Assembly (NCBI GenBank): GCA_003342895.1 | Contig: PTFA01000081.1 | Span: forward strand, 2,370,181-2,434,180 | Direction of reading: 5' to 3' | DNA: 64,000 nt | Source of the DNA: Casuarius casuarius | Lineage: Eukaryota; Chordata; Aves; Casuariiformes; Casuariidae | In this document: one piece after another, positions 13,201-25,290 of the stretch | Position numbering within the stretch: the stretch's first letter is position 1 | Layout of the letters: each line of letters begins with the position of its first letter | Translations under genes and position numbers: made by a program | Notes under the pieces: model-generated | Told to the model about the DNA's origin: nothing | Database searches by the model: none | Seen by the model: only the letters and a program-made list of their open reading frames with translations

Positions 13201-14699
13201 GGTTTCTTTAGAGCTGTTCCCTGAAATGCTGGCTATTCGTTTTCCTCAGGCAATTTTATCGTACGAGGTCGCCGCACTGCAGTATCTTGCATTTCATTCT
13301 GTATCTCCTCCCCAGAGGCAGGTAGCCAATATACTGGTTAGCTGGGAGNGTGTCAAGGACCTGCATGGAACTGCAGAGCTTGGCATGCTCAGAACAAGAG
13401 ACATAAGCCAGGTATGACCTGCCCTGAAGTTTGGAAGCGCTCAGAGTGGAGATTCAGGTTTGGGCCTGTTTGAGAGACTGCTAAGTTCAATCTGGGTTCA
13501 GACCACTCCAGTTCCCTGTTAAGTTAAAAAATGGCTTATAGTCTCTGTTCCCTGTAGTGAGAGCAAAGTGTAAGGTTCATTGCTTTTGAAGTTAATGTCC
13601 TGATGCTTCCTGTTACAAGGACACCTCATTTGCTTGAAATTAAAAAAAAAAAATGTTGTCAAGTTGCTTTTTCAGATTGAAAGAGTCATTCCTTAAGAAG
13701 CTTGAACAGGTAGGCATGAGAGTGACGTGGGTTCCTTGCAGATTTCTGTCTGAGACAGGCAAGTTGAATGACTTGTCTGTAAAATGGGGCTCCCTTCGGG
13801 GCTGGTAGCTGAAGCCTGGGCCTGAAGCAATGCAGGGAGAGGCAATGTCCCTCACTGCCTGTAAGAAGTTTCTCTCAGTACCCCACCAAGGTGAGAGCAG
13901 CTTGGCTGCTTGTTCTCATCTAGGCAACCGTGAGGGTGGGGAAATGAAGGAGAGACCGTGAGCATGGTCTNGGACTTACAAATGTTGGGGACTAGTCACC
14001 TGTGGTGGCAAAAGTGGAGTTTGCTCCTTAGAAAGAGGGCTGCTTGTGTCCAAATTGAAACGGACAAAATCTCTCTTGATTCTCTGTAGTTACACCCACA
14101 GTTCACACTTTCCTTGGGGCCTACTTGTGTATTGGCTGCCTTTGGGCTCCGTTTCTCTAGAGGCTTGGATTCACCTGGTGAAGTGAATTTGACCCTGTCC
14201 CAGCGCAGGGGCATTTTGCAGGGCCTTTGTCTGAATGTGAAGCTGCCTCATCTCTGAGAAGTTTTGTGATGATTACCATTGTGGAGGGAAGTGCCTCCAT
14301 GTTTTAGGTTCTTCCATGGCATGATGTATTTTCTGATTTGCAGCGTTGCCTGAAGACCAGGGCAGGGTCATTGTCATGATCTGCTGTTTTGTCCTTCCGT
14401 GCTAACACACAGATTTAGAGAATGATATGGAGCCATCTCTCTGCTCATGTCTTTTGGCATAAACGCCTTGGATTCAAAGAGTTTATCCCAGCTGAGACTT
14501 TGGTCCTTCTTGTACAATATGGGGCTTTATTTTGTGTAATGTGATTTCTGGAAATAACTTTACAAAGTGTTAATAGTGCACAAGAGAGAAACCTCATGCT
14601 TGTGCTTTGGTGGCTCCTAGCATGCTGAAGAACTCCACGCATAGTGCTCATATTAACAGGGCTTCAAGCACCTCTGTGAAAGGGAAGGATTTTAGGTGG
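7267..14699. other. No gene recognised; G/T-rich + strand
   Basis: Long stretch without credible exons. It holds a (GCT)n-like patch near 8710-8730, a G15 run at 12183-12197 and a weak MIR-like scrap at 13750-13795 ending in ctgtaaaatgggg. The longest frame, 11879-12403 on +, has 174 codons including several N-derived unknowns and no domain signature. CpGs cluster near 13255-13275 (atcgtacgaggtcgccgc) without further support for function. Confidence 0.5.
12183..12197 (+). repeat. G15 homopolymer
   Basis: Fifteen consecutive G residues. It is the longest G run in the window and likely unstable in length. Confidence 0.9.
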
Positions 14700-15180
14700 C
14701 AATTTCCTACTGTTTGTACAGCCCATTAAGGAGACAAAGTGGCCAGCACAGTTATTGTGGGGGAATTTAGCTGGTCAGCTTATGAGCAAAGTGTTTAAAA
14801 AAGGGGACATTGATTTTGGAAATGAAGAGTAAAAGATGGTCTGGTAGTCAAGTGATGTTTAAGGATGAATGTGGTGTAAGCAGTGTTCCCTTGTAATATG
14901 TCAGGAGGCGGGAGGCAGCAGTCTGTGTTAATTATGCTTATGGTTAGCAGCAAATGCCTGTGTTTCAGCCAGGCCTAACTGTGCTGATTATGATTGATTG
15001 GAATTCCAGAGAACATTCAAATTCAGCCTGTCTCCTCAAAGGGGTGGATAAGTGTGCTGAGGACGACAGTAATAATTCAGTAACCTTTTATAATCTTTAT
15101 GGTGCCTTGTTGCAGAGTGGCAGCAAGCGCCCTGTGATGGCAGAAGCATTTCTGTAACCCAGAGCATGTTCAAATATTCC
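14700..15180. promoter_or_regulatory. Candidate conserved non-coding element
   Basis: The block is dense in homeodomain-like motifs: ttaattatgcttatgg at 14928-14943 (POU/LIM type) and gctgattatgattgattgg at 14983-15001 (PBX/HOX type), plus agtaataattcagtaac near 15070. It has no repeat signature. Vertebrate developmental enhancers often look like this. The call rests on motif density and texture alone, with no alignment. Confidence 0.3.
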
Positions 15181-17289
15181 TGGAACATGTCTTTCCTAAA
15201 GAGGATTCACATTTCAGAGTCTGCATTGACTCACTGGGAATGAAACTTTCCTGCAGGGCTCCAGATTTCAAGTGCATACGACTGCCTAGGAACTGATGGA
15301 GAGAAAAGGAAGGTGCTGAAACTCATCAGAGAAAACTCCCTGCTCCCCTCAGCTCCGGATTTCTTCCTAGAGTGTCTGAGNAGTTTGGCAGAGCCTCCTG
15401 GTTCTGGTAGAGGCAATGAAAGGTCTTCATGTCACCAAGCTTTAGGCCGTGTGTTGAAAAGCAAGTCTCCTCCTATAGTCGAGGGAGAAGTATCCTGACA
15501 TGAGAATGGGGGTCGATGTTTCACTGCTATGTCGTGCCACAGAACAAATGGGATCTGTGGCAAGTGTGGACATGCATGCATTTTTGATGAATTAGCCAGA
15601 GCGGATGAGGTGGCTTTATCCTCTTACTCTCGCTGCCAGGAGACAGCCAAGTCTTGACCTAACATAGAACCTGCCACCACAAAAGGCAAATCTGAAATTT
15701 TTAACTGCAGAGTGATTTTATGTTGGATCAGCACTTTGCATCATGTAGCTTTGGCTTTTTTGACCCAGTATTAGGACTCCTAGAGCTGCGTTAAATGTTT
15801 CGGGGAACCATGTCTAGCACTGCTCCAGTTTTGAATCATTTTTTATGAAGCCTTTTCCTGCTGGCTCCTATGTTGACTAGGTTCCTCAGCTGAGCATGAA
15901 AGCTGGGAGTCAGAAATAGCCTGAATCCCTCTGCCATCCCTGCCCTTATGTCCTCTCTGACAGACCAGGGTAAACCAGGAGCAAGGGTGGATTGTTGCCA
16001 GTGGAAGGCTAGGGTTCGAATCTAGTTTGTAGATCCATTGATTTCAGTGCAATTTTGTCATGGATTGAATCAGCCCCTGGTCCTGATTGTATCATACCTG
16101 CTGTGGAGTACAGGCAGCCACTCTTTTTTTTGTTTGTTTGTTTGTTTTTAAGTAATGCTTTTGTCTGAATTTACCTCTTGCAAATATCTGTGTAAGCATG
16201 CACAATATAGGCAGAGGGAGGGACCAGGGCCTCATGGCTGGGATGTGGGGCAGGGGAGCAGGAGGACACTAGTGAGCCGCTTTTGTGGAGCGAGCTTGTG
16301 GAAGCCCCTCACTCTTGTGCCTCTGTTTCTCCCCATGGTGTCCAGGGGGAATTATTAATGACTGCCCTGTAAGATGACTCCCACAGTGTGGCAATGGAGT
16401 CTCTCTGTAACGCTTGGCTCCAGTAGAACAGCTCTTGCAGTNAGATATGATTTAAATTATTTAGAGTGTTGTCATGTGATCACAACTGATTGAGTTCCTG
16501 TGGCTTAACAAGTTGCCATCTGTTATCATCCCCATTATGAATTATGGATGAGCTTAAATCAAGACTTAAACCAAAGCAGGTCAAGCGAAGTCCTTACTCT
16601 GGTGATAGAGTAAATCTGTCTTTTGGGCTGTTAGTATTGGATCCAAAACACTGCAGCCACATGACACAACATGCTGGTCCAGTACAAACTGTCTTTGCTG
16701 GTTCAGACATGTTCAAGGTATGTTGGCGGGTTCACTTGATGGTGAGAGGCTTTATGCTGGATCAGGTGTCATCCTCTCTCCCATAGCTGGCATAGGATCA
16801 TAAAGATAGTGAAAACTCCATCGTCTGTGTCCTGGCTGAGCTGACAGAAACATGATCGTGGGCCCACACCAGAGTGTCCCGAAGGGCTCAGGATCATCTG
16901 ATCATGGAACTGCTGCTGAAGAAGGCACAGTGAGCAGCTGCTGAATTGCTGGCTAACTGCATCTGAGGCTTTGTGAAGTTGTAGCTGTGCTTTAAAACAT
17001 GGCGGTATGTGCGTGTGGGTGTTGTCAAAGTGACCAGTCACAGTAAAACACTTCAAGCCCAGCTCAGACATTCGTGCCAGTCCTCTGGCCTGGAATCATG
17101 GCAGGGTGTGACCTGTGGCTGCACGCTGCAGAAAGCAGGCTCAGCCAGAACATTCCCATTCCTCAAGCTGATTTATGGTGTGTCAGCTATTCAGTGCACT
17201 TTCCCTGTGCAGGAGAGGTGGCTCGAGTCAATCCAACTATGTGTATGGGCTACTTCCCTCTTAGGACAAAGTGCTGTTGCTCATACATA
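15181..17289. other. No gene recognised
   Basis: The stretch contains a (GTTT)n microsatellite at 16124-16149. A weak spacer-repeat-like passage at 16010-16080 includes gatccattgatttcagtgca. No splice-bounded open frame stands out. Confidence 0.45.
16124..16149 (+). repeat. (GTTT)n microsatellite
   Basis: A T run flows into about four GTTT units, then more T. Plain simple repeat. Confidence 0.85.
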
Positions 17290-17500
17290 GTTCAGGAAGC
17301 TACTGCTGGCCACTGGCCAAGCTGTGAAGTCACTCCCCTTTGGTTTGCAGCATATATCGGATCTGCAGTAGCGAAAGCAATTAAAACCTGCTGTCATTCC
17401 AAGGGTGCAAATTCCCTGATGTCCCATCATCTCTCAAGTCAATTTACAGGCCAAGCTTTCCCTGCTTGCGATATACCAACACAAGACGTCAGCCAGCTTG
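17290..17500. promoter_or_regulatory. Candidate conserved non-coding element
   Basis: The block keeps CpGs in an AT-rich setting (catatatcggatctgcag, gcgaaagcaattaaaacctg at 17371-17390) and contains a CRE-like agacgtca at 17484-17491. No repeat family is visible. The support is texture and motifs only. Confidence 0.22.
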
Positions 17501-18679
17501 GCAGCTCAGGGTGGTTAGAGGCAGGCTTAGCTGTTACTGCAGTTCTGAGGTTGGCTGAATTTATGCACAGTACTTCCAACAGCAGATTGGGTCAGTGACC
17601 TGGTTCTGACNCAGAGTCAGCTATGTATTGGCATCCATTTGAGATAGGAGCCTATAAAATAAATCTCTCTTGCTGTGGGAACGGGCAGCACAGACTGCTG
17701 CAGCTAAATCAAGACTTCCATGGCGAGTATGCACGTAGCATAGTAGGGAATGCAGAAAATTCATGATGTCCACAGGCTATGCTGAAGCCAAACGTTTTCC
17801 AATTGATTGCATGGCTGTCCCGAGGAGAATCACTGGGATCTCTGAGTCAAACAGGATGGATAGGCAGGGAATGAATGCCTACTGGCATCAGCAGTGGTTG
17901 CAATGATAATTCCTGTTTGGATTTTGGGTCATAAATCCATTTGTGGCTGCAAGGACACTTCCTGTGGCTCCAGCTATATTCCAATGTTTAGAGCCATTCA
18001 TTTACTGCTGGAGGGTGCTTGTTTCATCAGCTGGCACAAAAAATGACTCTATGGCTCCAGTTTCTTCCCATGGATATCTGAGGGCAAAATCCTTTGACTG
18101 CAGCAGGAGTTACTCACATAATGTCCCTGCTAGAAATAGAACTGTGTCCCCTCTCTTTAAAATAGGGTCAGACTCTCTCTTCATCATGATTGTGCAAAGC
18201 CCTTCCCATGGGAGAGAGCCAGCCTGCTTGTTCTTCCAAGTTCACNGGCATCTGTACCCCTTGCCATTTTCTAGAGGACTGAACAGTCCCTTTGATGACA
18301 GCAGGAATTCAGATTCTTTTTTAACATCCTTTGTGAAGAGGGTGGATAGGAAAGCTATCCAGAAAAATAGCACTACCCTAAGATCTGCATACACTGAATT
18401 GGTCAGATTTGAGATCTTCTCTCACATTTTTTGCCTTTGAATTTGCAGTCTAAAGATGGAAAAAAAAGAATGGTGAAATTCTGGATGCTAGGTCANTACT
18501 GGATTAGAAAGGAAGGAATAAAAAATTAAAGGAGAAAGACTTGGGATTTAGTATGGACCACCAGGGTGGGAGAAAAGTGAGACAAATTCTCAGACTAAGT
18601 CTCATATTCCTTCAAATCACAGGGTATTGTGCTTGGGGGCGAGGCAGGGAGGGAACAGTTTTGCAATTTCATCCTCAGT
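17501..18679. other. No gene recognised; spacer-repeat remnant
   Basis: A passage at 18070-18140 (ggcaaaatcctttgactg, then caggagttactcacataatg) resembles the palindromic 'gttactcacatgagtaa' repeat class common in turtles, crocodilians and birds. The 165-codon frame at 17943-18440 overlaps this remnant and contains an N, so I do not regard it as coding. Confidence 0.4.
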
Positions 18680-19070
18680 CATGTGAAGACAGAATTATCG
18701 GGCACAGGGATTGTATTAGATCTATTGCGGTTGGAATCTAGTAAAGCATTTGACGCAGGGCCTTGCAAGATCTTGCCCTCCCACCAGAATTGCTTGGCTT
18801 GTTTTGGATAGTAACCCAGTCGTGATTTAGCAGAAATGTCAAGTGGTACATGGGTCTGAACATGCAGATTTTGGACCAACGTGACTGATGGAAGTTGTCG
18901 ATGTGTCTGTTTTACTGAGGGCTCCTTCTGTGNTTTAGCGTAGCAGTGAAGAGCATTTTAATGAAATTTTTAGGTGCAGTAGTTTTACGAACTTTACTGA
19001 GGACCTTGAACATAAAGTATGTCAGGAATCGTGAAGTTTGGTAATGTGAGATGGAAATAGTGAAAGCCAA
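18680..19070 (+). mobile_element. Degenerate CR1-like LINE reverse-transcriptase fragment
   Basis: Two reverse-transcriptase landmarks survive at roughly the right distance. Near 18735-18765 the DNA reads as SSKAFDAGPCKIL, matching the CR1/L2-type 'SKAFDtVpHkiL' block that holds the first catalytic Asp. About 290 bases later, near 19000-19040, it reads TEDLEHKV followed after a break by VKFGN, in the place of 'INDLe.gv...kFADDTK'. The frame has shifted and stops occur, so it is an old inactive copy. Non-LTR retrotransposons of the CR1 group are the dominant LINEs of sauropsids. The outer limits are not visible. Confidence 0.5.
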
Positions 19071-19254
19071 TGAAAGTTTAGAGGGGAAAAAAGTTTGTCC
19101 ATCTGGGAAAAAACATCTGAAATCAAAATTTTCTAGGAAAGAGGAACCCTGAAAGCTTTAATGTGAGAGACAGCAANGTGAACTGTGTGTAGTTTGGGCT
19201 TGCATACTTGGCTGCATGTGATAGACTAAGAACAAGGTGATTGAAGTTAGAATA

Positions 19255-19345
19255 TTGGGCCAGACTGTAAAATGGGGTAAGCAGTATAGCTCCATTGAAA
19301 TCTATCAAGGTCTGGCAATTTACCTGTGCTGAAGATNCATTTGGG
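19255..19345 (+). repeat. Ancient palindromic spacer repeat of sauropsid type
   Basis: The text runs gggccagactgtaaaatggg, tagctccattgaaatc, tggcaatttacctgtgctga and gaagatncat. The order and spacing match the familiar element 'gggccagattct...tagctccattgacttcaatggagc...gaggatctggcc', which is imperfectly palindromic about its centre. It is one of the clearest repeat recognitions here. The family name is not certain. Confidence 0.6.
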
Positions 19346-21439
19346 ATAGAATTTGCTACCAGGAAATTATCAATCAACTGAACTGGAATCAGTGTTGAAA
19401 ATAAGAGGGATGAGTTAAATTAATCTACTTCTCCCAATGTATTAAAGAAGAAAGTCTGCTTACCCCAGGCCAGAGACGAAGGAGGGAGGCTCCACAAGAG
19501 CCTGCCAGCGTCTGAGAGGTGTGGGAGAATTACTGAGCGGTACAGGAGAACTTGGCATGCTTGCAAGGAAATGGAATATGGCACTTAAGCCCATTCCTTG
19601 GGAGCAAGTCTGTGCTGGCTGGGAGGTAGCCTGGATGACCAGATCAGTCTTTCTACCTTTTATAATTGGACTCTGTGNATTATAGCTAAGATTTCACTAC
19701 AGGCAGGTCTTGAGATTTCAGCCAATAATCCCACAGAAGAAGGAATTACTCTGCCCTGTAGTAGACATGAATGCTGTCCAGCCCCACCAGTTGTGGTTCA
19801 GTATGAGATTCTCTTTCAGAAAGCTGTCCACTTGCAATCCAAGGAGTCCAGCTATGATGACTTTACCAGTAATGCATAGTCCATACTCAACTCTTGTCCT
19901 TGGAGAGATACAGGCATGCAGGTCATTTATGTGCTGTGAATGGTTCAGGAAGGAACCTCGGTGTGCCTCAACAGTACATTTTCCCAGCCAACTTGCCTCT
20001 AAAAAGCTTTGAACAGCTGGCTGGAGAATGGAAGTACTTTGTTCATCACTCCCCCCACCCCTGGGTGAGCTTTCACCTGCATCCCAGCAGGACTGTCAAA
20101 CACAGTCAGGAAAGGGGGAATGGAAGGGCTAAACCTGAAACAATCTTGCATCACTGCATTTGGCTCACTGCTCCTGGGACTGGAGAAGCTTGGAGGGTTT
20201 TCTGATCTGGGTTCCACACAGTTTGTATCAACTACTGCCTGTGCCTTTCTCGACAGCCGCTGGTGAGGAAATTGCAACTCACTGCTACTCATCAGTGTAT
20301 TTTGCTTGAGGTATGGCTTTTTGCATTGCTTTACCTGGCATTTGGCAGTTTATTCTTCTGGGGCACTTGCTGACAGCAGCATGAAATAATGACTTTGGTA
20401 TTACAGTATTTAAAGTGATGGCTGCTCAAAGGAGCGCAAAGCTGGTCAGAGTACAGCCTTTGCATTATCAGAAGTAATGCTGATGTGAGATGTTTTTGAT
20501 GTAGGNAGAAAATGCCCTTGAAAGCCATTTGGTTGAAATCTCTTGGTNCAAGCATTGGTAGCTCATAGCATGATCTTATGCTGCAGCAGCAAGCTTCTTC
20601 AGTACTCATGACATTGCCTACCATATACTGAATTTTAGTTGCAGCTAACTGTCCTCTGGCCCATATTGCATGAACTGCAGGGGTTGAGTACACACAGCGG
20701 AGAGTAGAATTGTGTTTTCCTTTCTCTCTTCAGTCTAAGTGTAGCTCTGCTGCTGGTAGTGGCACTATTCCTGGGTTACACCAGATTTGGGTTTGCTGCC
20801 TTTTGATTTGATAATAGATCAGAGTGAAGAGGGGTGATTGATCACTCCCCAGTCCATCTTCAGGAGAGAAATGCATGGTCAAAAGGTAACTTAAAAAAAT
20901 GCTTAGTTTCTTATCTTCATTCACTCCTGNCTTGCTGTGATTCCATCCGTTAAAATAGCTCCGTAATTGTTAAAGGCTGTTCTTCTAAGTAGTGGTATAC
21001 AGTACAGAAAGCAACATGCCTTAAGGAAGGAGTAAGCGGCTAGGTTTCAAACACTCACTGAGCTGGATCCTTCAGGCAACTCTTAAAGAGTTTTGCACCA
21101 AGAGAAAAGGAGAGAAGAAAGGAGAAAGTGGAAGGGAGTGTTTATGTTGAAATCTTTATTTAGTTTCAAAGGCCTAGAGCAAAACATCAAAACACAGAAT
21201 GCCTCGTANGAGCCAAGACAGGGAGGAGAATTTCCATTTTACTCCAGATGAGAAGTAGGTCTTGTTATAAAGGGTTTGGGTGACAAAGCTGAACATACTT
21301 TACATTACTACNATCTATTTTAATTATTGATGTGTAGATTCTTTTGTAGGGTTAACAAGGAATTTGCCAGANGCCAGCCCACAAAGGCTTGAGTTATAGT
21401 TTTCCAGCAGACATCCTGAAAAAAGCACTGTCACAGGCA
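19346..21439. other. No gene recognised
   Basis: Unique-looking DNA with several single-base Ns. It has a purine-rich stretch at 21095-21140. Overlapping open frames of about 100 codons at 19598-20292 on both strands have no family resemblance and read through each other, which marks them as chance. Confidence 0.45.
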
Positions 21440-21640
21440 ATCAGTGTCCTTGGCGAGGTGGCCTGTTAGTGGGGNGGTTACTAATTGGGATCATTCTGCA
21501 GCAGATAATTGTTTGTGACACCCACGCTGATTGGACTCCCGGTATCTTCCCATCCTGCAAAGGGTCCGTGACAATTTTGATGAATTTGAAGTTTGGCATC
21601 TGAATAAATCTATGGAAGGAAGAAAAATGCTTCCCCTCAA
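21440..21640. promoter_or_regulatory. Candidate conserved non-coding element
   Basis: Contains ctaattgg at 21481-21488 and gataattgtttgtg at 21504-21517, both homeodomain-like, with retained CpGs in cccacgctgattgg and actcccggtatc. No repeat signature. Judged on texture only. Confidence 0.28.
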
Positions 21641-24600
21641 AAATATATGTAGAAGAGCAGAGCTCTGCCCTGGGTCAGCCTACAAGAACAGAGCCACATG
21701 AGCACGCAGACATGTCTAGCAGTTACCAGAAAGAGGGGCCACTCGATGGGTCTTGTCAGACTCTATTTTTACCTCTTACGATTAATTAGAGACTGGGGGA
21801 GGACCAGCTATGCCAGATTAAAAATGGGAGAGGTGGTTGAATCTTGGATGCGATGTCTAGGACAGTGATGTCCTAACCAAAGACTTTTGAGCTTACTAGG
21901 AAACTGCAGATTTATTAAAATATCCCTGGAACGAGTTCAGATGCAGGTCAGGCCTCCTTGCTGGCAGACACTAGCAAAAGTGATGTGGATGACTCCAAAA
22001 AACAGGCAGCTCACTGGGCTTGAGAGCAGTATGGGAGGGTTGCAAGCATGGTTTTGCAGAGGAGCTGTAGAGATTTTCAGTTCTTGGAGCCGTGACCAAA
22101 ATGTATAAACTGCAACACTGATTTGTGCTAGAATTGAAAAAATCCACAGAAAGCTGCTTTGTCAGGCCACAGTTTAGAGCACCTGGTGCCAGATCAGTGC
22201 TGTCAGCCAGAGTGAAGCACTGAACAGGTCCCANATGACTGTGCTTTCTCAACTTGGTCAACATTTCAGTGTGTTTTTTCTGGAGGAGTAACTTCATCCT
22301 GGCAGATTTCAGGTCTAGTAAGTCATCATGTGTCCACGGTACTCTAAATTATGGCTAGATCTAGGATGACAAAATTGTAGCATTGTTCTAGCTAGGGCCC
22401 CTGCTCAAAGCTCATCTGTTGTTCTGGCCCTGGCATAAATCCTATAGTCAGGATAAGCACCGTACCATGTGTTTTCACTCATTTGACAGAAATGGGATTG
22501 TCTGCTTTGGCTGAATTACATTTGTACCAAACCAAGGTGAGCTGGTGATGCAGCTCAGAGATCAGAGCTGCAGCTGGATTCTCTAAGCTCCATGCGAGCG
22601 CACAACATTTGNCAGATTTCAGGCTGAGGATAAAGTTGCAGAGCTGATCTCAGGTCACAAATCAATGGTATGATCTTCTGGGCTTCCCTGTTCTCAAAAG
22701 GTCTAACTGGTCAATATTTTTTCTATGCATATTTCAGGAAGAAGCTAGCAAAATTAGTATTGGATATATATCAAGTCTAAGAATTACTATTATAGTTTCC
22801 ATATCCACTATCTGGACATTTTGACTGGAAAGCAAAGAGGTAAAGAAGCGCTGCTCTGTAATAAGTTTTGTCAAGGCAGAAAAGTTATTAGTGCTGTTGG
22901 GATAAACCCATATGCATGTTACTACATAATAGGATTAGTAATAGCTAAAACATAAGAGACAAAGATTCAAAGGTGTCCAAGGTGACAGAGTTAGTATTCC
23001 TGTTCAGAACAAACATCAGTCATCTTCCTGGGCCAGAGACAATTTCTTGAGACAGAGAGCTCTTCTGTAATAGCCCTGCTCCGTTCCACAAGCAAATGAA
23101 ATTCTGTATGCAAATATTTATAGAAATTTATGAGAAATACTCTAGATTGGAGCTTTGGAAAAGGGGAGTTCTTTATATCAGCTTCTATTTTTTCCAAATC
23201 CTCCCTGCCTAGCCCAGTGAGAAGCGTCCTGTGAAAGGCCAGTTCAGACTGGGTGCTTGGATGGTGGTCCTTGTAGGATTAAACCTGACAAGTCATGTGG
23301 TGGTATATGAACNAGTTGCAAATCCCTCCTCCCACTGGACTTTGCAAAATGGAAACAGTTCCCTAAAGAATGGTCCTAATAAACTCATCACCCTGTGGCC
23401 TGTGATTACACTNCATACATTACACTGTTAAGACCTGAAATAACATCAGTACCAATTGACCAAGTGAGATGGTAGCAGACATTAGACCAAAGGTTTGTCT
23501 TTAGAGACTGGGAAGGACAGTAAGAAATCAGTGCCTTGTCTTTGAGGCAAACCTGAAGGTGATCAAAGCTGTAACATAGAATAAAAGTGTCAGGGCATTA
23601 ATATTGTGCAGCTTTATCGTTTCTGTGGATGTGTTGCTCAGTTTTACACAGTATCACTAATGTAACGAGAACTCCACATGGCACAGCAAGAGGCTGGGAT
23701 GAATAAACAAAAATGCCCAGGACTCGCAAGGGGAGATCCACTGTGACAGAAAAGTGGGTAGCGCATGTCAGATATTGACCGTCTGGCACGCTGCATTTAA
23801 GATCTCTCCAAGGAGATGCTCTAAGTGAAATGAACTACATGCCCCAAATAAAGTTTTAAAGTATTTCTCAGCACCTTTGTCAATTTTGTGTTATGACAAA
23901 GCTTTAGAGAGAATGAAAAAGTCCTGAACGGAAATGTCTAGGTGCATTTTAAAGTTGTCCCTCATTTTTAAACAATGGGCTTAATTAACTGTGTCTAAAA
24001 ATATGTTCCACATTTCCCCGGTAGTAAAATCCAGAATACCCTTCTGGTCATGCAGCATCCCATTGAAGCCAGCAGGATCACACAGGAGTGATGTTGTCCA
24101 GCCTTTTGGCTCCTATCAGAGGATTGACTTAAATGGGATCAAGGACTNGGTTTTTGAGTCTGAGCACTAGTTACAAGAGATGGTCATTATTATGACTCTT
24201 ACCAGGGGAAGCTGTCTCCTCAAACTCAGCATCACGCGCATTAGCTTAACTCTGATAATCTTTTGGAGCTTTAGCAGATTCACAGGAAAGGGTGGACCTG
24301 GAAGGATTCCTGGAGGCTGTTAAGCAAACATCCAGCATTTCTATTGCAATGAGCTCCAGTGCATCTTCACNAAATCTGTTTCAAGTTGGTTTTTGGGGTC
24401 AGTGGAACACAGTATAAATCCCAGCTCACTCAAGTCCTTCAGGCAGAGAATTTGGGAAATACATATGGAAATACTTTTGCCTGGTGTTCTCTTCTCTGCG
24501 CCCCTCCCAAATGGATCATACATTTGTATGGAAAGGGGAAAACCTCCAAGCCTGAAGTAATGTGTACAATTCAATAATACATGAAATTCAAAGCTGCACA

Positions 24601-25099
24601 TTAATCATGTTCATGTTTAACTTTGAGGTTTGAAACCCTGCAGGTTGGCTGGCCTTTGTTCTGCTGTTAAGTAGAAGGGGGCATTTCAGCCTCTCAGTAC
24701 AGAGTTCAAAAGCTGCCTCAGGTAACAAGTGCAATTGGCTTTGTAGGCGACATTGTGTTCTCTCTTGGGGGCATGGTGGAAGCTACTACACAGATTGGCC
24801 CCTTATTAGGCTGTTCAAAGTTTGGATAGCAAAGGTTTGGTAGGTCACTGCAAAGGGCACTGCAGGTTCAGAAGTCCAAGACCGGAAAAGTGATGTTACT
24901 GCAGGTCAGAATCCAGCTGCACTGGCAGGTCTGGGCGTGAGGAGCAAATTTTATGTACATCAACTTCCCCTTTCCTCCTGCCACCATCCATTTTCCAAGC
25001 CCCTTGTTTTCATTAGTTAGCTCATTTGCAGATTTTNTTTTAAACAGCATTTCATGTTGGAGAGCTTGTCTCTGATGTTTCCTTGTGTGTCAGATTATT
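21641..25099. other. No gene recognised; one spacer-repeat remnant
   Basis: A passage at 24030-24100 (tcccattgaagccagcagga then tcacacaggagtga) resembles the cccattgaagtcagtgg core of old sauropsid spacer repeats. The remainder shows neither repeats nor convincing exons. Confidence 0.4.
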
Positions 25100-25290
25100 A
25101 ACTGTCCTCAGTGGTTACCTTTGTCTGGGACTCACCCATTCATGAGTGCTGCAGCTTCCTTGCCTCTGGCTATTCGGACCCCCATTCTCTCCTCCTCTTT
25201 CAGACTATACAAAATGCTGCTACAAGAAGCTTTTATCCTGCCCTTTTCCCAGCCAGTCTTGCTTTCCAGGGCTCTGCACAGGCAAATTAA
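25100..25290 (+). mobile_element. Degenerate L2-like LINE fragment
   Basis: At 25201-25245 the DNA reads QTIQNAATRSFYPAL, matching the 'lQLVQNAAARLl' block near the C-terminal end of L2-type LINE polyproteins. The C/T-rich text before it (cattctctcctcctctttca) also fits that part of L2 copies. The frame closes soon after. It is an ancient inactive piece and its borders are unclear. Confidence 0.5.

Noticed and set aside
13750..13795. ctgtaaaatgggg, MIR-like
   Set aside because: The match is too short and the flanks do not continue the MIR order.
17074..17598. 174-codon frame on +
   Set aside because: Composition is like random DNA, rich in Cys, Ser and Trp, with no homology. It overlaps another long frame at 17009-17290 and the conserved-looking DNA at 17290-17500.
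17943..18440. 165-codon frame on +
   Set aside because: It runs through an old spacer-repeat remnant and an N, with no recognisable protein similarity.
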